DNA of 64,000 bases from Amphibalanus amphitrite. Lineage: Eukaryota; Arthropoda; Thecostraca; Balanomorpha; Balanidae. The notes under the pieces are model-generated. The model saw nothing but the letters and a program-made list of their open reading frames with translations, did no database searches and had not been told where the DNA came from. Location: positions 62,001-126,000 of the forward strand of contig NW_024881989.1 in NCBI RefSeq assembly GCF_019059575.1. Direction: 5' to 3'. Positions 56,915-64,000 of this stretch are shown in pieces. Within the stretch, counting starts at the first letter, position 1. Each line of letters opens with the position of its first letter. Made by a program: the position numbers and the translations under genes.

Positions 56915-57296
56915 GTACAGTCCTCTGCACACTGCGCGGTAGGTATTCTTTTTTCGACAAAACCTATAATAGCTCAAAGACTATGTTATCAGTCGGTCGG
57001 AACTCATTGCACATAGATTCGCCATGCTCCACTCCTTCGATTGGGTGTATCACTGACAAAGTATACGCCTAGTGTTGCAGCAAAATGCAAAAGTTTGTTT
57101 TGGGGGCAAATATAAACTTTCGTGTTTCGTTGCCAAACTGGATGGAAAATGTATACCATGATAAGCCCAATCTAAGGTGCGGAGTCTCGCGCGTCTTGCT
57201 GTTACGATTTCTGAGTGACAGATAACATAGTATTCGAGTTATTCTCGGTTTTGTCGAAAAAAGAATACCTACCACGCAGTGTGCAGAGGGCTGTAC
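56915..57296. mobile_element. MITE family M1, copy 2
   Basis: About 380 bp with inverted ends (GTAGGTATTCTTTTTTCGAC at 56939 mirrored by GTCGAAAAAAGAATACCTAC at 57253). The interior is shared with 24168-24562 (TTTTGGGGGCAAATATAAAC). GTACAG/CTGTAC lie at the outer edges. It sits about 170 bp upstream of the RASSF start codon, so it may contribute promoter or 5' UTR sequence. Confidence 0.8.
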
Positions 57297-57461
57297 CTAT
57301 GACAACATGTAAACCTATGTTGAAATTGTTTGTCTTCCGCCTCACGAACACTATAAGACTGTCGAATATAGCAGCGGCGTTTTGCCGGGCATCTACATTG
57401 TACTCTGGTCATTGCAGGGGTCGGACGGTGGCGCCTGCATTAATGCTACACACATTTCAAG
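57297..57461 (+). promoter_or_regulatory. 5' flank / probable 5' UTR of the RASSF gene
   Basis: Sequence between MITE M1 and the start codon. GTCATTGCAG at 57408-57417 could be an acceptor, in which case the first coding exon begins with untranslated bases and another exon lies upstream. No TATA box is apparent. The context of the ATG (TTTCAAGATG) is acceptable for translation. Confidence 0.4.
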
Positions 57462-57501
57462 ATGTGGAAGTGCAGAAGGTGCGAGAAACCGGTGTTCTTC
57501 G
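57462..57501 (+). CDS. Rassf: RASSF exon 1 (start of LIM domain)
   Basis: The coding part is only 40 bp: ATG then WKCRRCEKPVFF, ending G|GTAAGT. It supplies the first zinc ligand pair C4-x2-C7. The leftover G joins CC of the next exon to give Ala, producing VFFAERKQS, the expected LIM continuation. It is too short to be found by frame length alone. The next exon's phase and sequence confirm it. Confidence 0.85.
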
Positions 57502-60500
57502 GTAAGTGACGCTTCGTACTGGAATTACGATTAAATTGAATGCGCTGTTCCTTCAGCTCGGCTGTTTTGAACTCTGTTGAAGGTGTTTCGCTCAGAGTGC
57601 CTCTGACGTTGCCGCTGTTTGTCTGTGGCACGCCGGCTGAAGGGTGACGCGGCTGGGGCTGATGTTCCGCCGGTACCTACCCACTGCCGCCGGTACCTAC
57701 CCACTGCCACCGGTACCTACCCACTGCCACCGGTACACGCCGGCTGACCTGGTGTGTTGTGCGCTGCAGCCGAACGGAAGCAGAGCATGGGCTACGACTG
57801 GCACCCCGAGTGTCTGCGCTGCGACGAGTGCGGCAAGCGGCTCAACCCGGGCCAGCACGCCGAGGTACGACTGACGGCCGACTCGGTAACTGGGGGGGTG
57901 CCCGCCGGGCCAGCACGCAGAGGTACGACTGACGACTCGGTAACCGGGGGGTGGCCGCCGTCCCAGAGGTACGACTGACGACTCGGTAACCGGGGGGTGG
58001 CCGCCGTCCCAGAGGTACGACTGACGACTCGGTAACCGGGGGGGGGGGGGTGCCCGCCGTCCCAGAGGTACGACTGACGACTCGGTAACCGGGGGGGTGC
58101 CCGCCGTCCCAGAGGTACGACTGACGACTCGGTAACCGGGGGGGTGCCCGCCGTCCCACCCTGCTGGCCGTATCGGCTCCTCCCACCCGGGCTGGGGCGG
58201 CACCGTCTCACCAGCTGGTCCCAACACTGCCGAATCGGCTTCGACGCCAACATATTCAGACTCACAGCGGCTCATGTGGTGTACCCTTCTCTTTTCATTA
58301 GCTCCTATTAAAGCTTCATGCAAAGGAACATTGACTGTCTGAGCAGCGTTAGGTGTTGGGTGTTGTTTGTCCCGGCTGGGCTGTGGAGTGTGGCGTGCTG
58401 TCACGTGCGGCGCCGCCGCTGGGCGCTGACGGTGGCCGCGCCTCCGGCAGCACAAGGGCAGCCCGTACTGCCACGTGCCCTGTTACGGCGCGCTGTTCGG
58501 GCCGCACCTGTTCGGCCACGGCACGCACGTGGAGGCGCACGTCAGCTTCGGGCGGCGCGACTCTGCGCCGGAGAGTCCGCGGCAGCCGGACCAGGAGCTG
58601 CTGGCGCGCCAGCTGAGGGCCTACAACCAGTACCACGAGAGCAGCCGCACCCAGATACACAGCCGGGAGGTGAGACCGGACCCAGATCCACAGCCGGGAG
58701 GTGAGACCGCGGGCCAGATCCACAGCCGGACCCAGATCCACAGCCGGTAGGTGAGACCGGACCCAGATACACAGCCGGGAGGTGAGACCGCGGGCCAGAT
58801 CCACAGCCGGACCCAGATCCACAGCCGGGAGGTGAGACCGCGGGCCAGATCCACAGCCGGACCCAGATCCACAGCCGGGAGGTGAGACCGGACCCAGATA
58901 CACAACCGGCAGGTGAGACCGGACCCAGATCCACAGCCGGCAGGTGAGACCGGACCCAGATCCACAGCCGGGAGGTGAGACCCGGGACCCAGATCCACAC
59001 AGTGTACAGCCGGCCGGCCGGTATACACTGTACAGCCGGCCGGCCGGTATACACTGTACAGCCGTCCGGCCGGTATACCCTGTACAGCCGGCCGGTATGC
59101 ACTGTACAGCCGGCCGGCCGGTATACCCTGTACAGCCGGCCGGTATACACTGCACAGCCCGCCGGCCGGTATACACTGTACAGCCGGCCGGTATGCACTG
59201 TACAGCCGGCCGGTATACACTGTACAGCCGGCCGGCCGGTCCGGTATCATCCCTGCGGTGTCGTTGTCATTGACTCCCTCCCCCCCCCCCCGCCCCCTCT
59301 GCAGCGTAACGGGCGTCTCATACTGGACGGCGTGCTCAAACTGTACTGGGGGGTCAACAAACTACTCCAGTTCAAAGAGGACGACGACCAACGACCCATC
59401 GTCCGAAAACGCCATTCCCAGTGGATACAGGTGGGACTCGGTGATACTGCGGGACTCCGACACTGGATAATGTGGGATTCTAACACTGAATACCGGTGGG
59501 ACTCTGTGATACTGTGGGACTCTAACACTGGATACTGTGGGACTCTGTGATACTGTGGGACTCCGACATTGGATAATGTGGGACTCTGTGAGTGGATACT
59601 GGTGGGCCAATGGCCCAATGCTCAGTGGGCGGGTGCTGGGTCGGGTGCGTATTATTTAGGCCAGGGTTCATAATGTCCAGGGCACGATGTGTCCAGTGCT
59701 CAAAATGGCCAGTGCCTTGAATTGGCCAGTGCTCATATTGTCCAGGATTACATAGTCCAAATATGGCCAACTGGCTGCAGATGGGGTAAATTCAAAGAGG
59801 CCAGGGTTCATAATGTCCAGGGCACGATGTGTCCAGTGTTCGAAATGGCCAGGGCTCATAATGTCCAGAGCACGATGTGTCCAGTGTTAGAAATGGCCAG
59901 GGTTCATAATGTCCAGGGCACGATGTGTCCAGTGCTCAAAATGGCCAGTGCGTTGAATGGGCCAGAGTTCATGGTGTCCAGGGATTACATAGTCAACCCA
60001 ACCAAACCTAACCTAACCTAACCTAAGGTAATGCTGTTTGCCTACCGGGGATAAGGAAATAGTTTCTCGCATGAATAGATTGCAAGCAATAGTAAATCAA
60101 ATATTTTTAGGTTAAGCGGTTATGTATCTGGCTTCAGGCCGAAGCCTGAAGCCAGATACATAACCACTTAACCTAAAAATATTTGATTTACTATTGCCTG
60201 TAATCTCTCCTAACTCCTAAGGCATTGCCTTTGGCACTGCACTGCTTCGCATTGAGCTGGTTCCGTGTTTTTTTTTTTACATAATGACGTCACTTTCAGT
60301 GGCTATGTAGGTAATCCCTGGACATTATGAACTCTGGCCCATTCAAGGCACTGGCCATTTTGAGCACTGGACACATCGTGCCCTGGACATTATGAACCCT
60401 GGCCATTTCTAACACTGGACACATCGTGCCCTGGACATTATGAACCCTGGCCATTTCCAACACTGGACACATCGTGCCCTTGACATTATGAACCCTGGCC

Positions 60501-63500
60501 TCTTTGAATATACCCTATTTGCAGCCAGTTGGCCGCATTTGGACCGTGCAATCCCTGGACATGATTAACTCTGGCCCATTCAAGGCACTGGCAATTTCGA
60601 CACTGGGCATATCGTACCCTGGACATTATGAATCCTGGCCAGGATGAATGCTCCCCGCTGGGTCTGACCCGCCCCCCCCCCCCCCGTCACCCTGTCTCAG
60701 CCGACGCGCAGTGAGGCGGTGGACTCGGGCTCGGACTCGGAGTCGGGCTCCCGGCCGGCCACGCCAGCACCGTCGCCGGCGCGCGGCCCGCCGCGCAGCC
60801 AGAGCGTCACGCCGCACGCGCTCAGTCAGCTGACGTATCCGCCAGTGGACACCGACTCGGGACACGGCACGCAGACGCAGACGGAGACGGACGCCGAGAC
60901 GGGCGCCGAGGTACGGGCCGACCGCGCGGCGGCACAGACCCGCACAGAGCCACACAGAGATCCACACAGACCCACACAGACCCAGACACAGAGTACAGAC
61001 CCACATAGACCGGCACAGACCCTCACAGACCCACACAGACCCGCACAGAGCCACACACAGAGTACAGACCCACACAGACCCACACAGACCGGCACAGACC
61101 CGCACAGAGCCACACAGAGATCCACACAGACCCACACAGACCCAGACACAGAGTACAGACCCACATAGATCGGCACAGACCCTCACAGACCCACACAGAC
61201 TGGCACAAACCCAGACACAGAGTACAGACCCACACAGACCCACACAAACCGGCACAGACCCTCACAGACCCACACAGACCCTCACAGACCCACACAGACC
61301 CTCACAGACCCACACAGACCCACACAGACCCTCACAGACCCACACAGACCCCGACATAGAGTACAGACCCACACCAAACCCCTACAGACCCTCGCATGAC
61401 CTGTATGGACCCTGTGTGACCTCTGTGTGACCTCTCTCTGACCTCTGTGTGACCTCTCTCTGACCTCTGTGTGACCTCTCTCTGACCTCTGTGTGACCTC
61501 TATCTGACCTCTGTGTGACCTCCCTGTGACCTCTGTGTGAGCTCAATCTGACCGTGACCTCTGTGTGACCTCTGTATGACCCCCCTCTGACCTCTGTGTG
61601 ACCTGTGACCCCCCTCTGACCGCTGTCAGGTGGAGGTGAACGGCCACCGCGCCGCCGAGGAGGGCGTCGAGAAGGGTCAGCTCGAGTCGGCAGAGGTGGA
61701 GAACTCGGACAAGGAGCCGCCGCCGCCGCCGCCCGGCCCGCCGCCGCGGGTCGACTCCTCGCCCACCGACGAGTCGACCACGGAGCCGCCGCTCCGCGCT
61801 CCGGCCAAATCGCGCGTCATCCGCCGCCGGCCCGGACGGCGCATGAACAAGGCCAAGGTCAAGGTGAGGTCGTGTCGGGGTCACTCTGGGAACCAGCCGG
61901 CCGGGGTGAAGGCGGCTGGTGGCCGGCGCTCGGGAGCTGTGAGCCGTCCCGCACTGTGCCAGGGTCGGTGGGTGGTGTATGGGTGTCAGATTAGTGCCCG
62001 GCTCGGCCGGTCTGTCGGCTGCCTGTTTGGGGCGGGAGGCGGCCGGAGCTCAGTGTGGGCGCCGCTCCAGTCGGGGCGGCGGGGACACGGGCAGAGTGGT
62101 GGGACACTGACTGCGACCGGACGGCGCCTCCCTACCCTACCCCCCGCGTGTGTCGCCCTGTGGTGGCCGCTGTCCGCCGTGTGCTGATCGCCGCCTGTGC
62201 CGCAGCGGCGCTGCTCCATCAACGGACACTACTACAACCGGGAGACGTCTGTGTTCACGCCGCCGCACGGCTCGGCCCTCTCGGTCTGGGTCACCTCGCT
62301 GGTCACCTGCCGGGAGATGATCGACATGGTGCTCGACAAGTACCGCGTCGAGGACCGCGCCGACAACTTCGCCCTCTACATCGTCTGGGACTCGGGAGGT
62401 GCGCCGCCAGGGCAGGGCACGGGCCGGGGGGAAGGGGGCCGGGTCGGGAGGCGGGGGATCGCCCTGATGTCGGCTGGTGTCGGCTGTCGGCGGCCGACAT
62501 CCGCCGCCCGGGCTGCGGTCGTGGCTCGTGGGTGCGACCCAACTTATACAGGGTGTCCGGAAATTATTGGCCCCTCCATCAGTTCGCCGCCATAATAAAT
62601 AAACAAAGAGCCCCCGGGTCATGGTTTATTTACCGATTTATCTCCTGCCCTGTCCTACCCATTCCCTCATCCGCTTTGGTATTCCATAGACCAAGATGTC
62701 CAGAGTATCCGCGCTGATGCTGAGCCACACCCTTCACAGGTTCCTCTAAAGTCCGTTTCCTCTGGGACTGCTGGTACAATCTTGCTGAGCTCCTCCTTCA
62801 TGATTTCCCATTGGTTTTCGATCGGGATTAGGACAGAGGATTCGACTGAGGACAGAGGATTTTGACTTTCTACTTCATTTCAGTCTTTACCATAAGTTCA
62901 GCGCGATGATGCTTTGTCAAATAGTTTCTTTCGTCATAGTAGACACCACGTTCAGGTGCGAGTTACGTCTGAAACAGACTCTTTCCGCAGTCAGGAAATC
63001 GCATGCGAGATCCTTTTCAAATACATGGAAGCACGCTCGCATCAATCGCATGCACCTCCCGCAAGCGATTGATGCGAGAAGAATTATAATGTATTTGAAT
63101 AGGCTCTCGCATGCGATTTCCTGAACGCGGAAAGAGTCTGTTTCAGCCTTTACTTCTGCCAAACACTGGCCCCTGGCGCCTCGCAAGTGTCAAGGTCAAG
63201 TGACCGGGTTAGGTGACCGGGTTAGGTCATGTGACTAACGGACAGCTGTGGATAGCCTGAGGCACGGTCTTAGCAAATTTCCAACAGTTATTACAGCGCA
63301 CGGTGATATTATAGCTGGATGAACAAGGGACAAATAATTTCCGGACACCCTGTAGTGCTGTGACGTGCGCGCTGACCGGCGCGCTGACCTGCGCTGACCT
63401 GCGCGCTGACCTTGTGCGCCGTGTGCGGCCAGAGCGGCGCCGACTGCGCAGCGACGAGTACCCGCTGCTGACGCGGATAGCCAGCGGACCGTCCGAGGCG

Positions 63501-64000
63501 GCCGCCCGGCTCTTCGTCATGGACCGCGAGACCACGGCCGAAATCAGTGAGTGGACCCCGGGACCCCCCCCCCCCCCACCACCACCACCACCACAACCAC
63601 AACCACCACCACCTGTAGAAAAAAAAAACTTTAACTGTACATCTGGCTGCCTAACTGTATATCTGTCTAAATGTGTATCTGTCTTACTGTATCTGTCTGA
63701 CTGTATAGCTGACTGTGTATCTGCCTGTCTGACTGTATATCTGACTGTGTAATGTATATCTGACTGTGTATCTACCTGTCTGACTGTATATCTGACTGTG
63801 TATCTGCCTGTCTGACTGTATATCTGACTGTGTATCTACCTGTCTGACTGTATATCTGACTGTGTATCTACCTGTCTGACTGTATCTGACTGTGTATCTG
63901 GCCGTCTGACTGTATATCTCATATCTGACTGTGTATCTGACTGTGTATCTGACCGTCTGACTGTGTATCTGACTGTGTATCTGACCGCCAGGGAGCGACG
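57462..64000 (+). CDS. Rassf: LIM-domain RASSF protein (gene runs off the right edge)
   Basis: Coding exons: 57462-57501, 57770-57864, 58451-58669, 59305-59430, 60701-60910, 61630-61863, 62206-62398, 63433-63546 and 63992 onward. All borders are GT/AG and all phases agree. The protein begins MWKCRRCEKPVFFAERK and holds one complete LIM domain: C4-x2-C7-x17-H25-x2-C28-x2-C31-x2-C34, then YCHVPCY. An acidic/Pro-rich linker follows (residues about 120-308). Next is a Ras-association domain from about 309 (CSINGHYYNRETSVFTPP, FALYIVWDSGE, EYPLLTRIASGPSE). LIM plus RA is the arthropod RASSF plan; the SARAH domain, expected next, is outside the window. Family members are scaffolds linking Ras-type GTPases and Hippo-pathway kinases or phosphatase complexes; the role here is inferred from the domains. 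Confidence 0.9.
57672..57735 (+). repeat. 20-bp tandem repeat, about three and a half copies, in RASSF intron 1
   Basis: Unit CCGGTACCTACCCACTGCC, lying 35 bp upstream of the acceptor at 57767-57769. It is another small tandem repeat near a splice site, although here the unit does not include the acceptor itself. Confidence 0.85.
57770..57864 (+). CDS. Rassf: RASSF exon 2 (LIM domain, central part)
   Basis: 95 bp between acceptor GTGCGCTGCAG and donor GAG|GTACGA. It encodes ERKQSMGYDWHPECLRCDEC and GKRLNPGQHAE, including ligands H25, C28, C31 and C34. The sequence is very close to the insect LIM-RASSF as I remember it. Its last bases plus the donor form the unit of the adjacent minisatellite. 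Confidence 0.93.
57850..58165 (+). repeat. Minisatellite made of copies of the exon 2 splice donor
   Basis: Six to seven units of about 45-50 bp. Each contains AGAGGTACGACTGACGACTC followed by GGTAACCGGGGGGTG and GCCGCCGTCCC. The first unit straddles the real border (CAGCACGCCGAG|GTACGACTGACGGCC), and the second still carries GGGCCAGCACGCAGAG from the exon. G-runs vary in length between units. Confidence 0.9.
58166..58450 (+). other. RASSF intron 2, remainder
   Basis: Unique sequence leading to the acceptor CCTCCGGCAG. No element is recognised. Confidence 0.5.
58451..58669 (+). CDS. Rassf: RASSF exon 3 (end of LIM domain)
   Basis: 219 bp (73 codons), acceptor CTCCGGCAG and donor GAG|GTGAGA. 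HKGSPYCHVPCYGALFGPH completes the LIM zinc-binding site with C52 and C56, in the style of CRIP-type LIM domains. It is followed by LFGHGTHVEAHVSFG and a linker ending YNQYHESSRTQIHSRE. Phase 0 at both ends. Confidence 0.92.
58648..58990 (+). repeat. Minisatellite made of copies of the exon 3 splice donor
   Basis: About ten units, mostly 31 bp. Each contains ACCCAGATCCACAGCCGGGA then GGTGAGACCG, a copy of the exon end (ACCCAGATACACAGCCGGGAG) plus donor. In several units GGGAG is replaced by GGAC or GGCAG, which weakens the copied junction. The first unit is the authentic border. Confidence 0.92.
58998..59245 (+). repeat. GC-rich minisatellite with CCGGCCGG cores
   Basis: Ten or so units of 22-26 bp of the form ACTGTACAGCCGGCCGGTAT. 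Each unit is largely self-complementary, so the array can form many small hairpins. It directly follows the donor-derived array in the same intron. Confidence 0.9.
59305..59430 (+). CDS. Rassf: RASSF exon 4
   Basis: 126 bp (42 codons) between acceptor CCCCCTCTGCAG and donor CAG|GTGGGA. It encodes RNGRLILDGVLKLYWGVNKL, then LQFKEDDDQRPIVRKRHSQWIQ. The LKLYWGV...KEDDD stretch is characteristic of LIM-type RASSF proteins as I recall them. Phase 0 at both ends. Confidence 0.92.
59419..59610 (+). repeat. Minisatellite made of copies of the exon 4 splice donor region
   Basis: Units of about 30-35 bp read GTGGGACTCGGTGATACTG, GGACTCCGACACTGGATAAT and GTGGGACTCTGTGATACTG. The exon end GTGGATACAG|GTGGGACTCGG is echoed by CTGGATACTGTGGGACTCTG. 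The array begins at the border itself. Confidence 0.82.
59659..60640. mobile_element. 0.98-kb inverted-repeat element in RASSF intron 4
   Basis: GGCCAGGGTTCATAATGTCC at the left is mirrored by the right end (GGACATTATGAATCCTGGCC). Several internal copies of the same block (GGCACGATGTGTCCAGTG) point outward in both arms (59680-59980 and 60310-60620). The centre holds (CCTAA)n at 60002-60030 and a 110-bp palindrome at 60087-60196. No coding capacity or clear target duplication. Confidence 0.82.
60087..60196. repeat. 110-bp near-perfect palindrome
   Basis: The left arm starts CAATAGTAAATCAAATATTT and runs to GGCTTCAGGC. The right arm mirrors it, ending AAATATTTGATTTACTATTG, with only a couple of central or arm mismatches (AAGCGG against CCACTT). 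It could extrude as a cruciform or fold as a hairpin in RNA. Confidence 0.93.
60701..60910 (+). CDS. Rassf: RASSF exon 5 (Ser/acidic linker)
   Basis: 210 bp (70 codons), acceptor CCTGTCTCAG, donor GAG|GTACGG. It encodes PTRSEAVDSGSDSESGSRP, a Pro-rich stretch and ALSQLTYPPVDTDSG, then QTQTETDAETGAE. The composition suggests a disordered, phosphorylatable linker between LIM and RA. There is no domain of its own; membership in the gene rests on phase and position. Confidence 0.82.
60940..61375 (+). repeat. CACACAGACC minisatellite in RASSF intron 5
   Basis: Tandem 10-12 bp words (CACACAGACCCACACAGACC, GGCACAGACC, CTCACAGACC) are arranged in longer units of roughly 90-120 bp marked by GACACAGAGTACAGACC. 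The reverse-strand frames (GLCGSV repeats) are artefacts. Confidence 0.9.
61385..61629 (+). repeat. Pyrimidine-rich minisatellite abutting the exon 6 acceptor
   Basis: About 20 words of the type CTCTGTGTGACCTCTCTCTGA run directly into CCCCTCTGACCGCTGTCAG, the exon 6 acceptor. The repeat word (CTCTGACC) is the polypyrimidine tract of that acceptor, amplified. Confidence 0.88.
61630..61863 (+). CDS. Rassf: RASSF exon 6 (linker before RA domain)
   Basis: 234 bp (78 codons), acceptor CGCTGTCAG, donor AAG|GTGAGG. It encodes VEVNGHRAAEEGVEKGQLES, a poly-Pro run (KEPPPPPPGPPPR) and KSRVIRRRPGRRMNKAKVK. The poly-Pro run could bind SH3 or WW domains. The basic end leads into the RA domain. Phase 0 at both ends. 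Confidence 0.85.
61864..62205 (+). other. RASSF intron 6, no repeats
   Basis: 342 bp of GC-rich, apparently unique sequence. With intron 3 of the other gene, it is one of two introns here without a visible minisatellite or transposon. Confidence 0.6.
62206..62398 (+). CDS. Rassf: RASSF exon 7 (Ras-association domain, first part)
   Basis: 193 bp, acceptor CCTGTGCCGCAG, donor G|GTGCGC. It encodes RRCSINGHYYNRETSVFTPP, GSALSVWVTSLVTCREMIDM, VLDKYRVEDRADNFALYIVW and DSG. It follows the ubiquitin-like RA fold as known in RASSF proteins: strand, hairpin with YNRETSVFTP, helix, and strand FALYIV. It leaves one base, completed in exon 8. Confidence 0.94.
62549..63352 (-). mobile_element. mariner/Tc1-like remnant in RASSF intron 7
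   Basis: CAGGGTGTCCGGAAATTATT at the left and the exact inverse at the right are flanked by TA on both sides (62547-62548, 63353-63354). On the minus strand a fragment reads IENQWEIMKEELSKIVPAVP, resembling the region around the last catalytic residue of Tc1/mariner transposases, soon followed by frame disruption. At 804 bp the element is an internally deleted, inactive copy. A separate hairpin element sits inside it (62969-63148). Confidence 0.85.
62969..63148. mobile_element. 180-bp hairpin element nested in the mariner remnant
   Basis: CTGAAACAGACTCTTTCCGC at the left is mirrored exactly at the right (GCGGAAAGAGTCTGTTTCAG). The arms remain largely complementary inward (AGGAAATCGCATGCGAGA against TCTCGCATGCGATTTCCT). 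It is a small MITE or foldback inserted after the mariner. Confidence 0.82.
63355..63432 (+). repeat. Short GCGCTGACC repeats abutting the exon 8 acceptor
   Basis: Five copies of a GCGCTGACCTGC-like word lie directly upstream of GTGTGCGGCCAG, the acceptor of exon 8. It is a small version of the acceptor-linked arrays seen elsewhere in these genes. Confidence 0.7.
63433..63546 (+). CDS. Rassf: RASSF exon 8 (Ras-association domain, second part)
   Basis: 114 bp, acceptor GTGCGGCCAG, donor A|GTGAGT. It encodes ERRRLRSDEYPLLTRIASGP, SEAAARLFVMDRETTAEI. The pattern LRDDEYPLxxRxxxGPxExxxRLFxxD is a hallmark of RASSF RA domains. It takes two bases to complete Glu and leaves one. Confidence 0.94.
63547..63991 (+). 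repeat. RASSF intron 8: C-rich start, then acceptor-derived minisatellite
   Basis: After the donor there is a C-run and a CCA-triplet run (63565-63613). From 63640 to 63991 units of 12-40 bp (CTGACTGTGTATCTACCTGT, CTGACTGTATAT) run straight into CTGTGTATCTGACCGCCAG, the next acceptor. The pyrimidine-rich word of the acceptor is again the repeat unit. Confidence 0.85.
63992..64000 (+). CDS. Rassf: RASSF exon 9, first nine bases
   Basis: GGAGCGACG follows the acceptor GACCGCCAG. With the A left by exon 8 it reads Arg-Ser-Asp, continuing towards the expected NEVAQFLN-like start of the post-RA segment. The exon and the expected SARAH domain continue outside the window. Confidence 0.6.

Noticed and set aside
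58542-59250. Reverse-strand frames rich in YRPAGCT repeats
   Set aside because: Composition of the CCGGCCGG minisatellite and the donor-derived array; no biological support.
60626-61295. Reverse-strand frames with Gly-Leu-Cys-Gly-Ser-Val repeats
   Set aside because: Artefacts of the CACACAGACC minisatellite in RASSF intron 5.

Overview
This is eukaryotic, animal-type nuclear DNA. Coding sequence is split into short GC-rich exons with GT/AG borders, and everything else is repeats. An arthropod is the best fit. The plus-strand gene is a RASSF protein that begins with a LIM domain, the architecture known from insects, and a short (CCTAA)n run sits at 60002-60030. A crustacean is possible, but I cannot name the species.

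Two genes lie head to head. On the minus strand, 34097 down to 2294, is a ZCCHC7/Air1-2-like gene. I reconstruct eight coding exons whose splice phases all agree. The product is about 805 residues, with an N-terminal LYAQIHY motif, SUMO-interaction-like acidic patches, five CCHC zinc knuckles and a basic tail. The family is the RNA-binding subunit of the nuclear TRAMP RNA-surveillance complex. One +1 frame change is needed inside exon 1, near 33347-33371. On the plus strand, from the ATG at 57462 to beyond the right edge, is a LIM-RASSF gene. It shows a complete LIM domain, an acidic/proline-rich linker and most of the Ras-association domain. The SARAH domain should lie to the right of the window.

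Layout: 1-2293 AT-rich flank, (GA)n tract and a tRNA-derived SINE; 2294-34097 the zinc-knuckle gene, whose 20-kb intron 6 is filled by a 35-bp satellite interrupted by a 3.7-kb inverted-repeat transposon; 34168-36310 a decayed non-LTR retrotransposon just upstream of its first coding exon; 36.9-57.3 kb a dense layer of nested inverted-repeat elements (TTAA-flanked, hAT-like with 8-bp duplications, TA-flanked, foldback), SINE-like and tRNA-like sequences; 57462-64000 the RASSF gene.

The most striking pattern is that about a dozen separate intronic minisatellites in the two unrelated genes each abut a splice site. Their repeat units are copies of that very junction (exon end plus GT donor, or pyrimidine-rich AG acceptor plus exon start). 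The introns look as if they grew by repeated duplication of their own splice sites. No prokaryotic, viral or CRISPR feature is supported. All identifications come from reading motifs; no database search was possible.
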